A stretch of 64,000 nucleotides of DNA, from assembly GCF_002733955.1 (NCBI RefSeq), contig NZ_NVXQ01000001.1, forward strand, positions 310,001 through 374,000, read 5' to 3'. Within the stretch, counting starts at the first letter, position 1; every line of letters starts with the position of its first letter. Below are positions 37,462 through 46,799 of the stretch, piece after piece. The stretch is from Hoeflea sp. Its GTDB lineage: Bacteria; Pseudomonadota; Alphaproteobacteria; Rhizobiales; Rhizobiaceae. Under the pieces are notes generated by a model, which was given only the letters and a program-made list of their open reading frames with translations, did no database searches and was not told where the DNA came from. The position numbers were made by a program, and so were the translations under genes.

Positions 37462-39861
37462 GTGCCCGAGTCAGCAGCGATCCGGAACCCGGATCGTCCC
37501 TCGATACTGGCGGGCTACGCCACCGTGCCGGACGTTCCGGATGAACTGGTGCGCGAGGACGGCAGTGTCAGGCCGGAATGGCTCAGCCTGATCGCCCATC
37601 TCGACAGGCTGAGCGCGGACGAGCGTGAACGGGCTTTCGCCCGGGGTGCGCAATATCTGCGCGATGCCGGCGTTTTTGTTCGCCATTACGGGGAAGAAAA
37701 CAATCCCCGCGACTGGCCACTCAGTCCGGTCCCGGTGATCCAGCCTGCCAGCGAATGGCAGGCTCTGGGCACGGCACTGGCGGAACGCGCCGACCTGCTC
37801 GAAGCGGTGGTGGCGGATCTTTATGGCGAAAACCGGCTGGTCAGCGAGGGCCATCTGCCCGCCAGCCTCATTGCTTCCAACCCGGAATGGTTGCGCCCGC
37901 TGGTGGGCGTGAAGCCGGCTTCCGGGCATTTCCTGCATTTCCTGGCCTTTGAGATTGGCCGTGGACCCGACGGCGCTTGGTGGGTCCTGGGCGACCGCAC
38001 CCAGGCGCCTTCGGGCGCTGGCTATGCGCTGGAAAACCGGGTTGCCTCGGTGCGTGCCTTTCCCGGTTTCTACAGCGGCTCCAATGTAGAGCGGCTTGTG
38101 AGCTTCTTTCGCGGCTTCCGCGACGGTCTTAACGGGATGCGCCATGAGGATGGCAGCCGGGCAGGGATCCTGACGCCGGGTCCGATGAACGAAACCTATT
38201 TCGAGCACGCCTATATCGCCCGCTATCTCGGCATGATGCTGCTTGAGGGTGACGATCTGGTTGTCGATGACGGCAAGCTGATGGTGCGCACCGTCTCCGG
38301 CCCTAAACCCATCAGTGTGTTGTGGCGCCGGATGGATGCGGCCTGGTCCGATCCGCTGGAGCTCGAGGCAAACTCGCGTCTGGGCACACCCGGCCTGCTC
38401 GGCGCGGTCCGGTCTCAGGGCGTAACCATGATCAATGCGCTTGGTACGGGCATTCTTGAAAGCCGCGCCTTTCTTGCCTTCATGCCACGCCTGTCGGAAA
38501 TCCTGCACGGCAAGAAGCTGAGCATCCCCAATGTCGCAACCTGGTGGTGCGGCAGCGAGGCCGAGCGTGATCATGTGCGCGCCCATGCCGGGGACATGAT
38601 GATCGGCTCGGCCCATTCCACGCGTCTTCCGCTGGAGCCCGAACCTGGTGCTGTGCTGAGGGGAGAGATGTCCGAAATCGGGCTCGATCTCGATACATGG
38701 CTGGCCCGCGAGGGCCGCAACCTGGTGGGCCAGGAACTGGTGTCACTGTCGACAACGCCGACCTGGGAAGAGGGGCAGCTCAAGCCCAGGCCGATGCGGA
38801 TTCGTGTCTTCATGGCGCGCACCCCAGGTGGCTGGCAGCTGATGCCCGGCGGCTTTGCCCGCTTGGCCGCCTCCGGTCAGGATCCCTCGGCGGTCTCGCT
38901 GCGAAGCGGCGGCACAGTGGCCGATGTCTGGGTCGTTTCCGACAAGCCGGTGCCTGAAGATACCATGCTCAGCCATGCTGACGAGGTGTTCGTCCGGTCA
39001 GCGCCGGGTCTGCTGCCAAGCCGGGCCGCCGACAACCTGTTCTGGCTGGGCCGCTATGTCGAGCGTGCCGAAGGGCAGATGCGTCTGATCAGGGCCCATA
39101 TGAGCAGACTGCCGGAAACGCCCGCCGGCGGCACTCCGCTGATGACCCGGCTTGAAACCTATCTCGACAAGCATGGTCTCGACAGTGACGAAGCCGTGCC
39201 CGCTGCTCTCGAACAAACCATCGCCGCCGCCGTCAACGCCGCCAGCCAGGTCCGCGACCGGTTTTCGGTTGATGCCTGGGCTTCGTTGGCCGATCTGGAG
39301 AGAACTGTTGGCAACATGCGCAAGACCGTTGTGCGCGGCGATGATGCAGCCTCGGCAATGGGCGTTTTGCTGCGCAAGATCACCGGGTTTTCCGGCCTCG
39401 TGCATGAAAACATGTACCGCTTCAGCGGCTGGCGGTTCCTGACCATCGGCCGCTCGCTCGAGCGCGCCATCGCCATGGCGGATCTGCTCGGCACGTTTGC
39501 GGAATGGTCTGGCCCGCATGGCGGGTTTGAACTCTGTGTCGAGGTCGGCGACAGCGTCATGAGCCACCGCAGGCGTTATCCCGTGACGGCCAGCCGCGAG
39601 ACCGTGGTTGACCTGCTGGCACTTGACCCGCTCAATCCGCGCTCGATCGCCTTTCATATCGATGAGATCCGGGATCAGGTCAGCCTGTTGCCCGGCGCGG
39701 ATGTGAACGGACAGCTGTCCGAGCTGTCGAGAGCGGTTTTGCGCATCCAGGCCGATCTGTCCGTGCACACGCCACAGAGCCTGGATCAAGCCAAACTGAC
39801 GGAGCTGGGGCAGACCATCGGTCTGCTGACCAATGACCTTCATGCCCAGTTTCTGGAGTGA
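37462..39861 (+). CDS. Fused circularly permuted ATP-grasp enzyme and alpha-E domain protein
   Basis: A 799-residue fusion. Residues about 20-500 are the circularly permuted ATP-grasp type 2 domain (COG2308), with VVADLYGENRLVSEGHLPAS, GRGPDGAWWVLGDRTQAPSG, EGDDLVVDDGKLMVR and IPNVATWWCGSE. Residues about 515-799 are the helical alpha-E domain (COG2307): SRAADNLFWLGRYVERAEGQ, then RFLTIGRSLERAIAMADLL. In many bacteria these are two separate proteins. The ATP-grasp part is expected to activate a carboxylate with ATP and form an amide; the alpha-E role is unknown. It starts at GTG 37462 and overlaps the next open frame. Confidence 0.9.
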   Translation: MPESAAIRNPDRPSILAGYATVPDVPDELVREDGSVRPEWLSLIAHLDRLSADERERAFARGAQYLRDAGVFVRHYGEENNPRDWPLSPVPVIQPASEWQALGTALAERADLLEAVVADLYGENRLVSEGHLPASLIASNPEWLRPLVGVKPASGHFLHFLAFEIGRGPDGAWWVLGDRTQAPSGAGYALENRVASVRAFPGFYSGSNVERLVSFFRGFRDGLNGMRHEDGSRAGILTPGPMNETYFEHAYIARYLGMMLLEGDDLVVDDGKLMVRTVSGPKPISVLWRRMDAAWSDPLELEANSRLGTPGLLGAVRSQGVTMINALGTGILESRAFLAFMPRLSEILHGKKLSIPNVATWWCGSEAERDHVRAHAGDMMIGSAHSTRLPLEPEPGAVLRGEMSEIGLDLDTWLAREGRNLVGQELVSLSTTPTWEEGQLKPRPMRIRVFMARTPGGWQLMPGGFARLAASGQDPSAVSLRSGGTVADVWVVSDKPVPEDTMLSHADEVFVRSAPGLLPSRAADNLFWLGRYVERAEGQMRLIRAHMSRLPETPAGGTPLMTRLETYLDKHGLDSDEAVPAALEQTIAAAVNAASQVRDRFSVDAWASLADLERTVGNMRKTVVRGDDAASAMGVLLRKITGFSGLVHENMYRFSGWRFLTIGRSLERAIAMADLLGTFAEWSGPHGGFELCVEVGDSVMSHRRRYPVTASRETVVDLLALDPLNPRSIAFHIDEIRDQVSLLPGADVNGQLSELSRAVLRIQADLSVHTPQSLDQAKLTELGQTIGLLTNDLHAQFLE

Positions 39862-39866
39862 GAGCG

Positions 39867-40748
39867 ATGCTCTACGACATCAAGCTGGTGATCGACTACA
39901 CGTTTCAATCCCCTGCGGCGGGTGCGCGCCAGACCCTGCACGCCATGCCGATGACCATTGCCGGGCGCCAGCGTCTGATTGCGGGCAGCGTCAAGGTCGA
40001 TCCAGAACCTGCCACGCGCCGGGACCGGGACGATTTTTTCGGCAACCGGCTCACTGAACTGGCCTTCAACGAACCGCACAGCAACATCGAGATCACGCTC
40101 AAGGCGAGGGTGGAGGTCACAGGCGGTGCCGAGCCTCGGACAGCCTCGGTTGAGCTTCAGGAACTGGCCCGATCGCTTGAAGCCGAGACGGATCTGGGTG
40201 CGCGCTCGCCGCTTCATTTCCTTGCAGCCTCGCCCTATACCCGGCCGGATCAGGCAATCGCGCAGTGGGCCCGTGCTCTGGTATCTGACGCTCAAGCCTG
40301 CGCCGACATCGTTGCTGTTCTGGGCCGGGCGCTGCACGATGAGATGCGCTTTGACGCGGAAGCGACCACCGTCGAGACGCCGGCGGCGGAAGCTTTTGCC
40401 GCCCGTCACGGCGTCTGTCAGGACTTTACCCACATCATGATCATTGCGCTCAGGAGCCTGGGCATTCCTGCAGGCTATGTCAGCGGTTATCTGCGCACTT
40501 TGCCGCCGCCCGGACAGGAGCGGCTGGAAGGCGCTGATGCCATGCATGCATGGGTGTCCGCGTGGTGCGGGCCCGGCGTCGGTTGGGTCGAATATGATCC
40601 GACCAACGCCACCTTCGCAGGCACCGACCACATCGTCGTCGCCTATGGCCGGGATTACGCCGATGTCGCGCCGGTGCGGGGCGCCATGCGTATCGCGGGC
40701 GCGCAGACCAGCAATCAATCCGTGGATGTCGCGCCAGTCGGCGAGTAG
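39867..40748 (+). CDS. Transglutaminase-like cysteine protease-fold protein
   Basis: A 293-residue protein of COG1305: an N-terminal beta domain (MLYDIKLVIDYTFQSPA) and a papain-like core with C184 (RHGVCQDFTHI), H227 (DAMHAWVSAW) and D244 (VEYDPTNATF). No signal peptide is visible. ATG 39867 has GGAG ten bases upstream; GTG 39858 inside the previous gene is an alternative that would give overlap. It completes a three-gene unit and could act as a peptidase or acyl-transferase on the product of the amidoligase steps. The stop lies 13 bases from the convergent oligopeptide transporter operon. Confidence 0.9.
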   Translation: MLYDIKLVIDYTFQSPAAGARQTLHAMPMTIAGRQRLIAGSVKVDPEPATRRDRDDFFGNRLTELAFNEPHSNIEITLKARVEVTGGAEPRTASVELQELARSLEAETDLGARSPLHFLAASPYTRPDQAIAQWARALVSDAQACADIVAVLGRALHDEMRFDAEATTVETPAAEAFAARHGVCQDFTHIMIIALRSLGIPAGYVSGYLRTLPPPGQERLEGADAMHAWVSAWCGPGVGWVEYDPTNATFAGTDHIVVAYGRDYADVAPVRGAMRIAGAQTSNQSVDVAPVGE

Positions 40749-40761
40749 GTAAGGCGTTCGC

Positions 40762-41679
40762 TCAGCGTCCGCGGATGCGCGGGTCGAGCGCGTCGCGCAA
40801 CCCGTCCCCGATATAGTTGACGCTCAGCACGGTCAGCGAAATCGCCAGACCTGGCCAGAACACTCGTTCCGGGTACTGCTGCAGGTAATCGATCGCGTCA
40901 AACAGCAGCCGGCCCCAGGTCGGAAAATCCGGCGGGAAGCCGAGCCCGAGGAACGACAACGCCGACTCGGTGATGATCGCCGTCGCAATCCCGAGCGTCG
41001 CCGAGACCATGATCGGAGAGAGCACGTTGGGCAGGATGTGGCGCAGGATCATGCGCCGTGATGGCGTTCCGATCGACCGTGCCGCGAGCACGAATTCGCG
41101 TTCCTTCAGCGCCAGCACCTCGCCGCGCACGATGCGCGCGGTCTGCATCCAGCTGGTGATGCCGATGGCCGAGACGATCAGGATGAAGGTGCCCATTTCC
41201 GGGCCGAAGCTGCGCGACAGGGTTTCGCGGAACAGCATCACCATGACCAGCAGCAGCGGCAACAACGGCAGCGCCAGGAACAGGTCGGTCAGCCCCATCA
41301 GCACACCGTCGAGCCTGCGGAAGAAACCCGAAACGACACCGATCAGGGTCCCCAGCAGCACGCTGATCGCCATGGCGGTCAGGCCGACGGCGATCGACAC
41401 CTGTCCACCCGCCATCATCCGCGCCATGATATCGCGGCCCAGCTGATCGGTGCCGAAAGGATGTGCCAGAGACGGGCCCGAGTTTCGCGCCCTGATGTCG
41501 ATGAATGTCGGTTCGATGGTCCACACCAGCGGGCCGAGGGTCACCGCCAGAACGATGAACAGGAACACGGCAGCACCGAACAGCGCGCCCTTGTGGGTCT
41601 TGAACTGATCCCAGACATCCCACCATTGCGACCGCGCGGAGGTGTCCTTGGCAACAGGCTCGAGAGGCGTGTCAGTCAT
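40762..41679 (-). CDS. Oligopeptide/dipeptide ABC transporter permease, DppC type
   Basis: A 305-residue inner-membrane permease. The N-terminal OppC-type segment WWDVWDQFKTHKGALFG precedes the first helix; HPFGTDQLGRDIMARMMAGG is the DppC family signature; the EAA loop reads EFVLAARSIGTPSRRMILRH. ATG 41679 has a GAGGA site upstream and overlaps the DppB gene end by 8 bases. It is the last gene of the five-gene minus-strand operon. Confidence 0.93.
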   Translation of the reverse strand: MTDTPLEPVAKDTSARSQWWDVWDQFKTHKGALFGAAVFLFIVLAVTLGPLVWTIEPTFIDIRARNSGPSLAHPFGTDQLGRDIMARMMAGGQVSIAVGLTAMAISVLLGTLIGVVSGFFRRLDGVLMGLTDLFLALPLLPLLLVMVMLFRETLSRSFGPEMGTFILIVSAIGITSWMQTARIVRGEVLALKEREFVLAARSIGTPSRRMILRHILPNVLSPIMVSATLGIATAIITESALSFLGLGFPPDFPTWGRLLFDAIDYLQQYPERVFWPGLAISLTVLSVNYIGDGLRDALDPRIRGR

Positions 41680-42679
41680 AGCGGATCCTCGGATCAAGCA
41701 GGCCGTACAGCACGTCGGCAATGAGATTGCACAGCACGATCAGCACCGCGAAGATGAAGGCCAGCGTCTGCACCATCGGCAGGTCATTGGCGTAGATGGC
41801 GGTGATCAGCAACTGACCCAGCCCGTTCACCTTGAAGATCTGCTCGGTGATGATGGCGCCGCCGAAGATCGACGGAACGCCGAGCGCGATCACGGTGACC
41901 ACCGGGATCATCGAGTTGCGCAGCACATGCACCAGCAGCACCACCTTCTCGGTCATGCCCTTGGCGCGCGCCGTGCGAACATAATCATGGTTGAGATTGT
42001 CGAGCATCGAGGCGCGCATGAAACGCGATAGCTGCGCGGTGGTCTGCAACGCCAGCACCATCACCGGCAAGGTCATCTGCCGGATCTGCTGGCCGAAACT
42101 CTCGAAATCATTGACCACCAGCGTGGTGTCGTAGATCGACGGGAACCACGGCAGCATGATTGCGAAGAACACGATCATCAGCACGCCCGAGAAGAACGGC
42201 GGTACCGAAAACCCGATCATCGAGACGAATGTACCGATCTGATCGAACCAGGAATATTGCTTGTAGGCCGAAATGATCCCGATCGGCAGAGCGATCAGAA
42301 CGCCGACGAGGTAGGCAAGACCGACAACCCAGAGCGTCTGCGGAATCCGCTGGATGATGATGTCGAACACCGGCGAGCGGAACTGCCACGAGACGATGCG
42401 CTGCATGCCTTCGGAGAAGTTGGTCCCAATCACCCAGTCGACGAACACCAGCGGTTCAACCCAGAAGAACTGCTTGGCCCACAAAAGGTAGCGAATATAG
42501 GCGGGGGCATCGAGGCCAAGCGCATCGCGCATCTTTTGCCGGACTTCCGGCGGGATGCTCAGCGGCTGGTTGGCCAGCGGATCGCCCGGGGCGAGATCCA
42601 AGAGCAGGAATATGATCAGACTGATGAGCACAAGCGTCGGTATCGCCAACAACAATCGTCGGAATGTAAAGGTCAGCAT
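41672..42679 (-). CDS. Oligopeptide/dipeptide ABC transporter permease, DppB type
   Basis: A 335-residue permease starting MLTFTFRRLLLAIPTLVLIS, the canonical DppB/OppB first helix. The EAA loop reads DYVRTARAKGMTEKVVLLVH and the chain ends LLDPRIRYD as usual. The insert between helices 1 and 2 is longer than in short DppB members, as in transporters with large binding proteins. It lies downstream of the binding-protein gene, separated by a UUCG hairpin. Confidence 0.93.
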   Translation of the reverse strand: MLTFTFRRLLLAIPTLVLISLIIFLLLDLAPGDPLANQPLSIPPEVRQKMRDALGLDAPAYIRYLLWAKQFFWVEPLVFVDWVIGTNFSEGMQRIVSWQFRSPVFDIIIQRIPQTLWVVGLAYLVGVLIALPIGIISAYKQYSWFDQIGTFVSMIGFSVPPFFSGVLMIVFFAIMLPWFPSIYDTTLVVNDFESFGQQIRQMTLPVMVLALQTTAQLSRFMRASMLDNLNHDYVRTARAKGMTEKVVLLVHVLRNSMIPVVTVIALGVPSIFGGAIITEQIFKVNGLGQLLITAIYANDLPMVQTLAFIFAVLIVLCNLIADVLYGLLDPRIRYD

Positions 42680-42730
42680 AGGCGACGCCTCGGTTCAGCA
42701 GTATGGCGCGGGGAAACAGCGGACAGGGGG

Positions 42731-42758
42731 GAATGGCCCCGCCGAAGCGGGACCATTC
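42731..42758 (-). repeat. UUCG-capped hairpin between binding-protein and permease genes
   Basis: On the transcribed strand the stem is GAATGG-x-CCCGC closed by a TTCG tetraloop and GCGGG-x-CCATTC, with one internal mismatch. It starts 10 bases after the binding-protein stop. The C(UUCG)G cap makes it very stable; there is no T run. Confidence 0.75.
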
Positions 42759-42768
42759 GCTGTCTGCA

Positions 42769-44469
42769 TTACTTGATGCGGTACCAGTCCGCTGCGTTCC
42801 AGATCTCGGAATCCCAGGTGTTGAGGACAACACCGCCGAGGCTGTTGGAATGAGCCGAGACGCGGCCACGATCGACCAGCGGCACGATTGTCATCGAGTC
42901 CTTGGTCAGCATATCGTTGAGCTTCTTGGCGATTTCGGCGCGCTTGGAGATTTCGCCGGTCTTGCCGAGTTCAGCCACCAGTTCGTCATAGGCCGGGTCG
43001 CAGAAGCGGTTGATGTTCTCGCCCTGCCACTGCGATGAAGGCTTGGGAGCCTTTTCGCAGGTGTACTGGCCCAGATACTGTTCCGGATCGGTGCCGTCGA
43101 AGTTGTTGGCGTACATTTCCACGTCCGCGTAGAACTTCTGGAATGTGTCCGGGGATGCCGGGTCGCCACCGAAGAACACGGAACCGTCAATGTTCTTGAG
43201 TTCGGTTTCGACACCGATGTCGGCCCACCACTGCTTGATCAACGCCTGGAAGTCCTGACGCACGGCGTTGGTCGAGGTCTGGTAGAGAAGCTTGAACTTC
43301 TTGCCGTCCTTCTCGCGGATGCCGTCGGCGCCAACGGTCCAGCCGGCTTCGTCGAGCAGGGCCTTCGCGCCTTCAACGTCCTGCGCGATGCAGTCGGTGT
43401 TGTCGGAAGCAAACAGTTCCGGCGCAGGCACCAGATTGCAGGTCGGGCGACCGGCCTGGCCGTAGCCGATTTCAACCAGCAGGGTGCGGTCGATGGCCAT
43501 CGAAAGGGCGCGACGCACTCTTTCGTCCGACAGGATCGGGTGCGGGTGCTTGGCAGTCGCGCGTTCGCCTTCCGGCAGGTCCGGCGACGGATCGGTCATG
43601 TTCATCTCGATACGCTCGACCAGCGTGCCGAAGCCGGAGATCGGCGTGCCCTTGCCGCCTTCGGCCATCTTGGCGATGACGTCGGGAGCCAGCTGCAGGT
43701 TCCAGGCGTAGTCGTATTCACCGGTTTCCAGAACCGCACGGCCGGCAGAGGCCGCGTCGCCGCCGCCCTTGAAGGTCAGTGTCGCGAATGCCGGCTTGGC
43801 TGGATCGCGGTAGTTGTCATTGGCCTTCATCGTGATCACGTCGTTCGGCTTGAAGTCGGTGACGACGAAGGGTCCGGTGCCGATCGGTCCGAAATTGGCG
43901 TCGGTGCATTCCTGCGCCTTGGCGCCAAGGCAATCCTTGAACTGGGCTGCCTGGATCAGCGGCGACTGAGCGCCGACAAAGGCTGCGTAGGGCACGGGCT
44001 TCGGTCCGGTAAAGTTCACCACGATGGTGCGCTCGTCCGGTGTCTCGACGCTTTCGACGCCGTCGAACTTGGCGCTCTGGGCGCAGCCGCCGTCCGGCGC
44101 CATGCAGTATTCGGCGGTGAACTTGGCGTCAGCCGAAGTCACCGGTGTGCCGTCGGACCACTTGAGGCCTTCCTTCAGCTTCCAGGTGATCGAGGTCAGG
44201 TCGGCTGCAACGCCGCCGTTTTCAACGGTCGGGATCTCGTCGACGAGATAGGGAACCAGCGCGCCCTTTTCATTGAAGCGTGCCAGCGGCTCGACAACGA
44301 GTGATGCTGCTTCGATGTCCTTGGTGCCGCCGGACAGATACGGGTTCATGATCGATGGCGCCTGCCAGTAGATGATCTTGACCTCGCCGTCCGAGCCGCG
44401 CTCGGCGTGCGCGACAGGTGCGATCGCCATAGCGGCGACGGCGCCCATCAGAAGTGCTTTGAGTTTCAT
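42769..44469 (-). CDS. Oligopeptide ABC transporter substrate-binding protein (family 5)
   Basis: A 566-residue periplasmic protein with signal peptide MKLKALLMGAVAAMAIAPVA (cleavage after AHA). Family 5 features: DLTSITWKLKEGLKWSDGTP near residue 95, SDERVRRALSMAIDRTLLVE and a C-terminal MLTKDSMTIVPLVDRGRVSA. ATG 44469 has AAGGAG upstream. Several cysteines in pairs (for example around FKDCLGAKAQECTD) suggest disulfides. The ligand is a peptide or peptide-like compound; it cannot be fixed from sequence. Confidence 0.92.
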   Translation of the reverse strand: MKLKALLMGAVAAMAIAPVAHAERGSDGEVKIIYWQAPSIMNPYLSGGTKDIEAASLVVEPLARFNEKGALVPYLVDEIPTVENGGVAADLTSITWKLKEGLKWSDGTPVTSADAKFTAEYCMAPDGGCAQSAKFDGVESVETPDERTIVVNFTGPKPVPYAAFVGAQSPLIQAAQFKDCLGAKAQECTDANFGPIGTGPFVVTDFKPNDVITMKANDNYRDPAKPAFATLTFKGGGDAASAGRAVLETGEYDYAWNLQLAPDVIAKMAEGGKGTPISGFGTLVERIEMNMTDPSPDLPEGERATAKHPHPILSDERVRRALSMAIDRTLLVEIGYGQAGRPTCNLVPAPELFASDNTDCIAQDVEGAKALLDEAGWTVGADGIREKDGKKFKLLYQTSTNAVRQDFQALIKQWWADIGVETELKNIDGSVFFGGDPASPDTFQKFYADVEMYANNFDGTDPEQYLGQYTCEKAPKPSSQWQGENINRFCDPAYDELVAELGKTGEISKRAEIAKKLNDMLTKDSMTIVPLVDRGRVSAHSNSLGGVVLNTWDSEIWNAADWYRIK

Positions 44470-44492
44470 GGCTGTCTCCTTGTTGATTTTTA

Positions 44493-45530
44493 TTAGTTTG
44501 TTATGTCGCCAGCGGTTGGTTCCGCGGTCGTTTGCATGCTTTCGGAATACAGATGGCAAGCCACCTGTCTTCCTTCTCCGAAGTCACGGACAGCGGGCTC
44601 GATCTGCCGGCAGATATCCATGACTTTGGGGCATCTGGTTGAGAAGTTGCAGCCCTGGGGCGGGTTGGAAGGCGAGGGCACATCGCCTTGAAGCACGATC
44701 GGCTTGCGATGCCGCTCCGATTCCGGATCTGGCTCCGGCACCGCCGAGAGCAGCGCCTGCGTATAGGGATGAAGCGGCTCGGCAAACAGCGCTTCCCGCG
44801 ACCCGACTTCGACGATTCGGCCGAGATACATCACGGCGACGCGGTCGGCGATGTGGCGCACCATCGACAGGTCGTGGCTGATGAACAGATAGGTCAGGTC
44901 CAGCCGTTCCTGCAGTTCCTCGAGCAGGTTGACCACCTGCGCCTGGATCGACACGTCGAGCGCTGCGATCGGTTCGTCGCAGACGATGAATTTGGGATTG
45001 AGAGCCAGCGCCCGGGCAATGCCGATGCGCTGCCGCTGGCCGCCCGAAAACTCGTGTGGGTAACGCTTGGCAAATTCGCGGTTGAGGCCGACCCAGTCCA
45101 TCAGTTCGTAGATCCGGGCAAGCCGTTCGTCCGAGGACAGTTTCATATGCTCGTCCAGCGGCTCTCCGATGATGCTGGCCACCGTCATCCGTGGATTGAG
45201 GCTCGCCTGCGGATCCTGGAAGATCATTTGCATCATCGGCCGCTTGGAGCGCAGGCTGTCGCGGTCGACATGAGCGATCTCGAAGCCGTTGATCTCAACG
45301 GTGCCGGCAGTGACATCGTAAAGCCGCAGGATCGAGCGTCCAACGGTTGACTTTCCGCAGCCGGATTCGCCGACCAGCCCGAGCGTCTCGCCGGGCAGGA
45401 TGTCGAAGCTGATCCCGTCAACGGCCTTGATGTCGCCGACATGGGTCCGGAACAGCCCCGCATGGATCGGGAAATACATCTTCAGATCCCGCACCTTGAC
45501 CAGCGGGGCTACAGTCTCGACTTCAGCCAT
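44493..45530 (-). CDS. Oligopeptide ABC transporter ATPase, OppF/DppF type
   Basis: A 345-residue ATPase with an N-terminal LKMYFPIHAGLFRTHVGDIK segment of the DppF type, Walker A GESGCGKST, signature FSGGQRQRIGIARA, Walker B FIVCDEPIAALD and a C-terminal oligopeptide-transporter iron-sulfur-like cysteine region (GCNFSTRCPKVMDIC). It pairs with the OppD-type ATPase, whose end it overlaps by 8 bases. Confidence 0.93.
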   Translation of the reverse strand: MAEVETVAPLVKVRDLKMYFPIHAGLFRTHVGDIKAVDGISFDILPGETLGLVGESGCGKSTVGRSILRLYDVTAGTVEINGFEIAHVDRDSLRSKRPMMQMIFQDPQASLNPRMTVASIIGEPLDEHMKLSSDERLARIYELMDWVGLNREFAKRYPHEFSGGQRQRIGIARALALNPKFIVCDEPIAALDVSIQAQVVNLLEELQERLDLTYLFISHDLSMVRHIADRVAVMYLGRIVEVGSREALFAEPLHPYTQALLSAVPEPDPESERHRKPIVLQGDVPSPSNPPQGCNFSTRCPKVMDICRQIEPAVRDFGEGRQVACHLYSESMQTTAEPTAGDITN

Positions 45531-46542
45531 TCACGGCCTCCGGCTCTGGCGTTGAGGCCTTGTCCAGCAGAAAGCATGCGGCGCGGTGGCCCGGCGCCGA
45601 CACGCTGCGCAGTTCCGGGTTTTCCTCAGAGCAGCGGTCGAACGCATACTGGCACCGGTTGCGGAACGAGCAGGCAACGGGCGCGCCATGCATGATCGGC
45701 GGCTGGCCCTCGATCACCTGAAGCTTCTCTTCGCGGGGGCCGCGCACAGCCGGCACCGTCTTGAGGAGCGCCTGGGTATAGGGATGTTGCGGATCTCTGA
45801 AGATTTCACCGACCGGCCCTTCCTCGACCACCTGACCGGCATACATCACCATCACCCTGTCGGCGATACCGGCAATGACGCCCAGATCGTGGGTGATCCA
45901 GATGATCGCCATCCCCAGCTTCTGGCGCAGTTCCTTCACCAGTTCGATGATCTGCGCCTGGATGGTGACGTCGAGCGCCGTGGTCGGCTCGTCGGCAATC
46001 AGCACCTGCGGATCGCAGGCAAGCGCAATGGCAATCATCACGCGCTGCCGCATGCCGCCGGAAAACTGGTGCGGATAATCCTTGAGCCGCCGTTCGGCGT
46101 CGGGAATGCCGACAAGCTGCAGAAGCTCGACCGACCGTGTCCTGGCTTGCGCCTTCGACATGCCCAGATGCGCGCGCAGCGGTTCTGCCAGCTGGAAGCC
46201 GATCGTGTAGACCGGATTGAGCGATGTCATCGGGTCCTGAAAGATGAACCCGATCTTGGAACCGCGTATCTTGCGCAGCTCCTCCGGACTGATCTTGAGC
46301 AGGTCCTGACCATCAAACATCACTTTTCCGTCCCGCATCTCCGCAGGCGGAGATGGCAGAAGCCGAAGCAGCGACATCATGGTCACGGATTTTCCGGATC
46401 CACTTTCCCCGACGACGCCGAGCAATTCGCCCGGGCGCAGATCGAAGTCGACGGAGTTGACCGCGTGCACTTCACCGCCGCGGGTGCGGAAAACCGTTTT
46501 AAGCCCTTTAACATCCAGAATTGGCATGGCCGTGTCTGGCAT
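45523..46542 (-). CDS. Oligopeptide ABC transporter ATPase, OppD/DppD type
   Basis: A 339-residue ATPase: Walker A GESGSGKS, signature [14 protein letters not shown], Walker [13 protein letters not shown] and the C-terminal cysteine region ([15 protein letters not shown]). ATG 46542 has GAGGGG upstream; an ATG five codons later is an alternative. First gene of the operon DppD-DppF-binding protein-DppB-DppC, divergent from the ArgE-type gene. The 257-base divergent region contains two direct copies of TTGACCA (46618-46624 and 46637-46643). Confidence 0.93.
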   Translation of the reverse strand: MPDTAMPILDVKGLKTVFRTRGGEVHAVNSVDFDLRPGELLGVVGESGSGKSVTMMSLLRLLPSPPAEMRDGKVMFDGQDLLKISPEELRKIRGSKIGFIFQDPMTSLNPVYTIGFQLAEPLRAHLGMSKAQARTRSVELLQLVGIPDAERRLKDYPHQFSGGMRQRVMIAIALACDPQVLIADEPTTALDVTIQAQIIELVKELRQKLGMAIIWITHDLGVIAGIADRVMVMYAGQVVEEGPVGEIFRDPQHPYTQALLKTVPAVRGPREEKLQVIEGQPPIMHGAPVACSFRNRCQYAFDRCSEENPELRSVSAPGHRAACFLLDKASTPEPEAVNG

Positions 46543-46799
46543 ACTGTACCCCTCGGGAGATGTTTTCCCGTTATTTTTGTTGCCGGTCTGATCTTGCGAC
46601 GCCGGTGGTGCATACTATTGACCAATTTCTGTCACGTTGACCAGTGGGGTTTTTCAGATTGAGCGATAACTGTTCAATCCTGACAAAACCCGACATAAAA
46701 TTTCCCGTAAAACCGGCTATGGACAGGAAGTGGCGGCATCGACAAAAGTGTGGAAATCGGATCGTACGCCGATGATTTAAACTGTTTTGAGGCTGATTT

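Noticed and set aside
46618-46643. Two direct TTGACCA repeats upstream of the oligopeptide operon as a regulator site
   Set aside because: A two-copy 7-base repeat is weak evidence alone; it is noted in the OppD entry but not called as a site.
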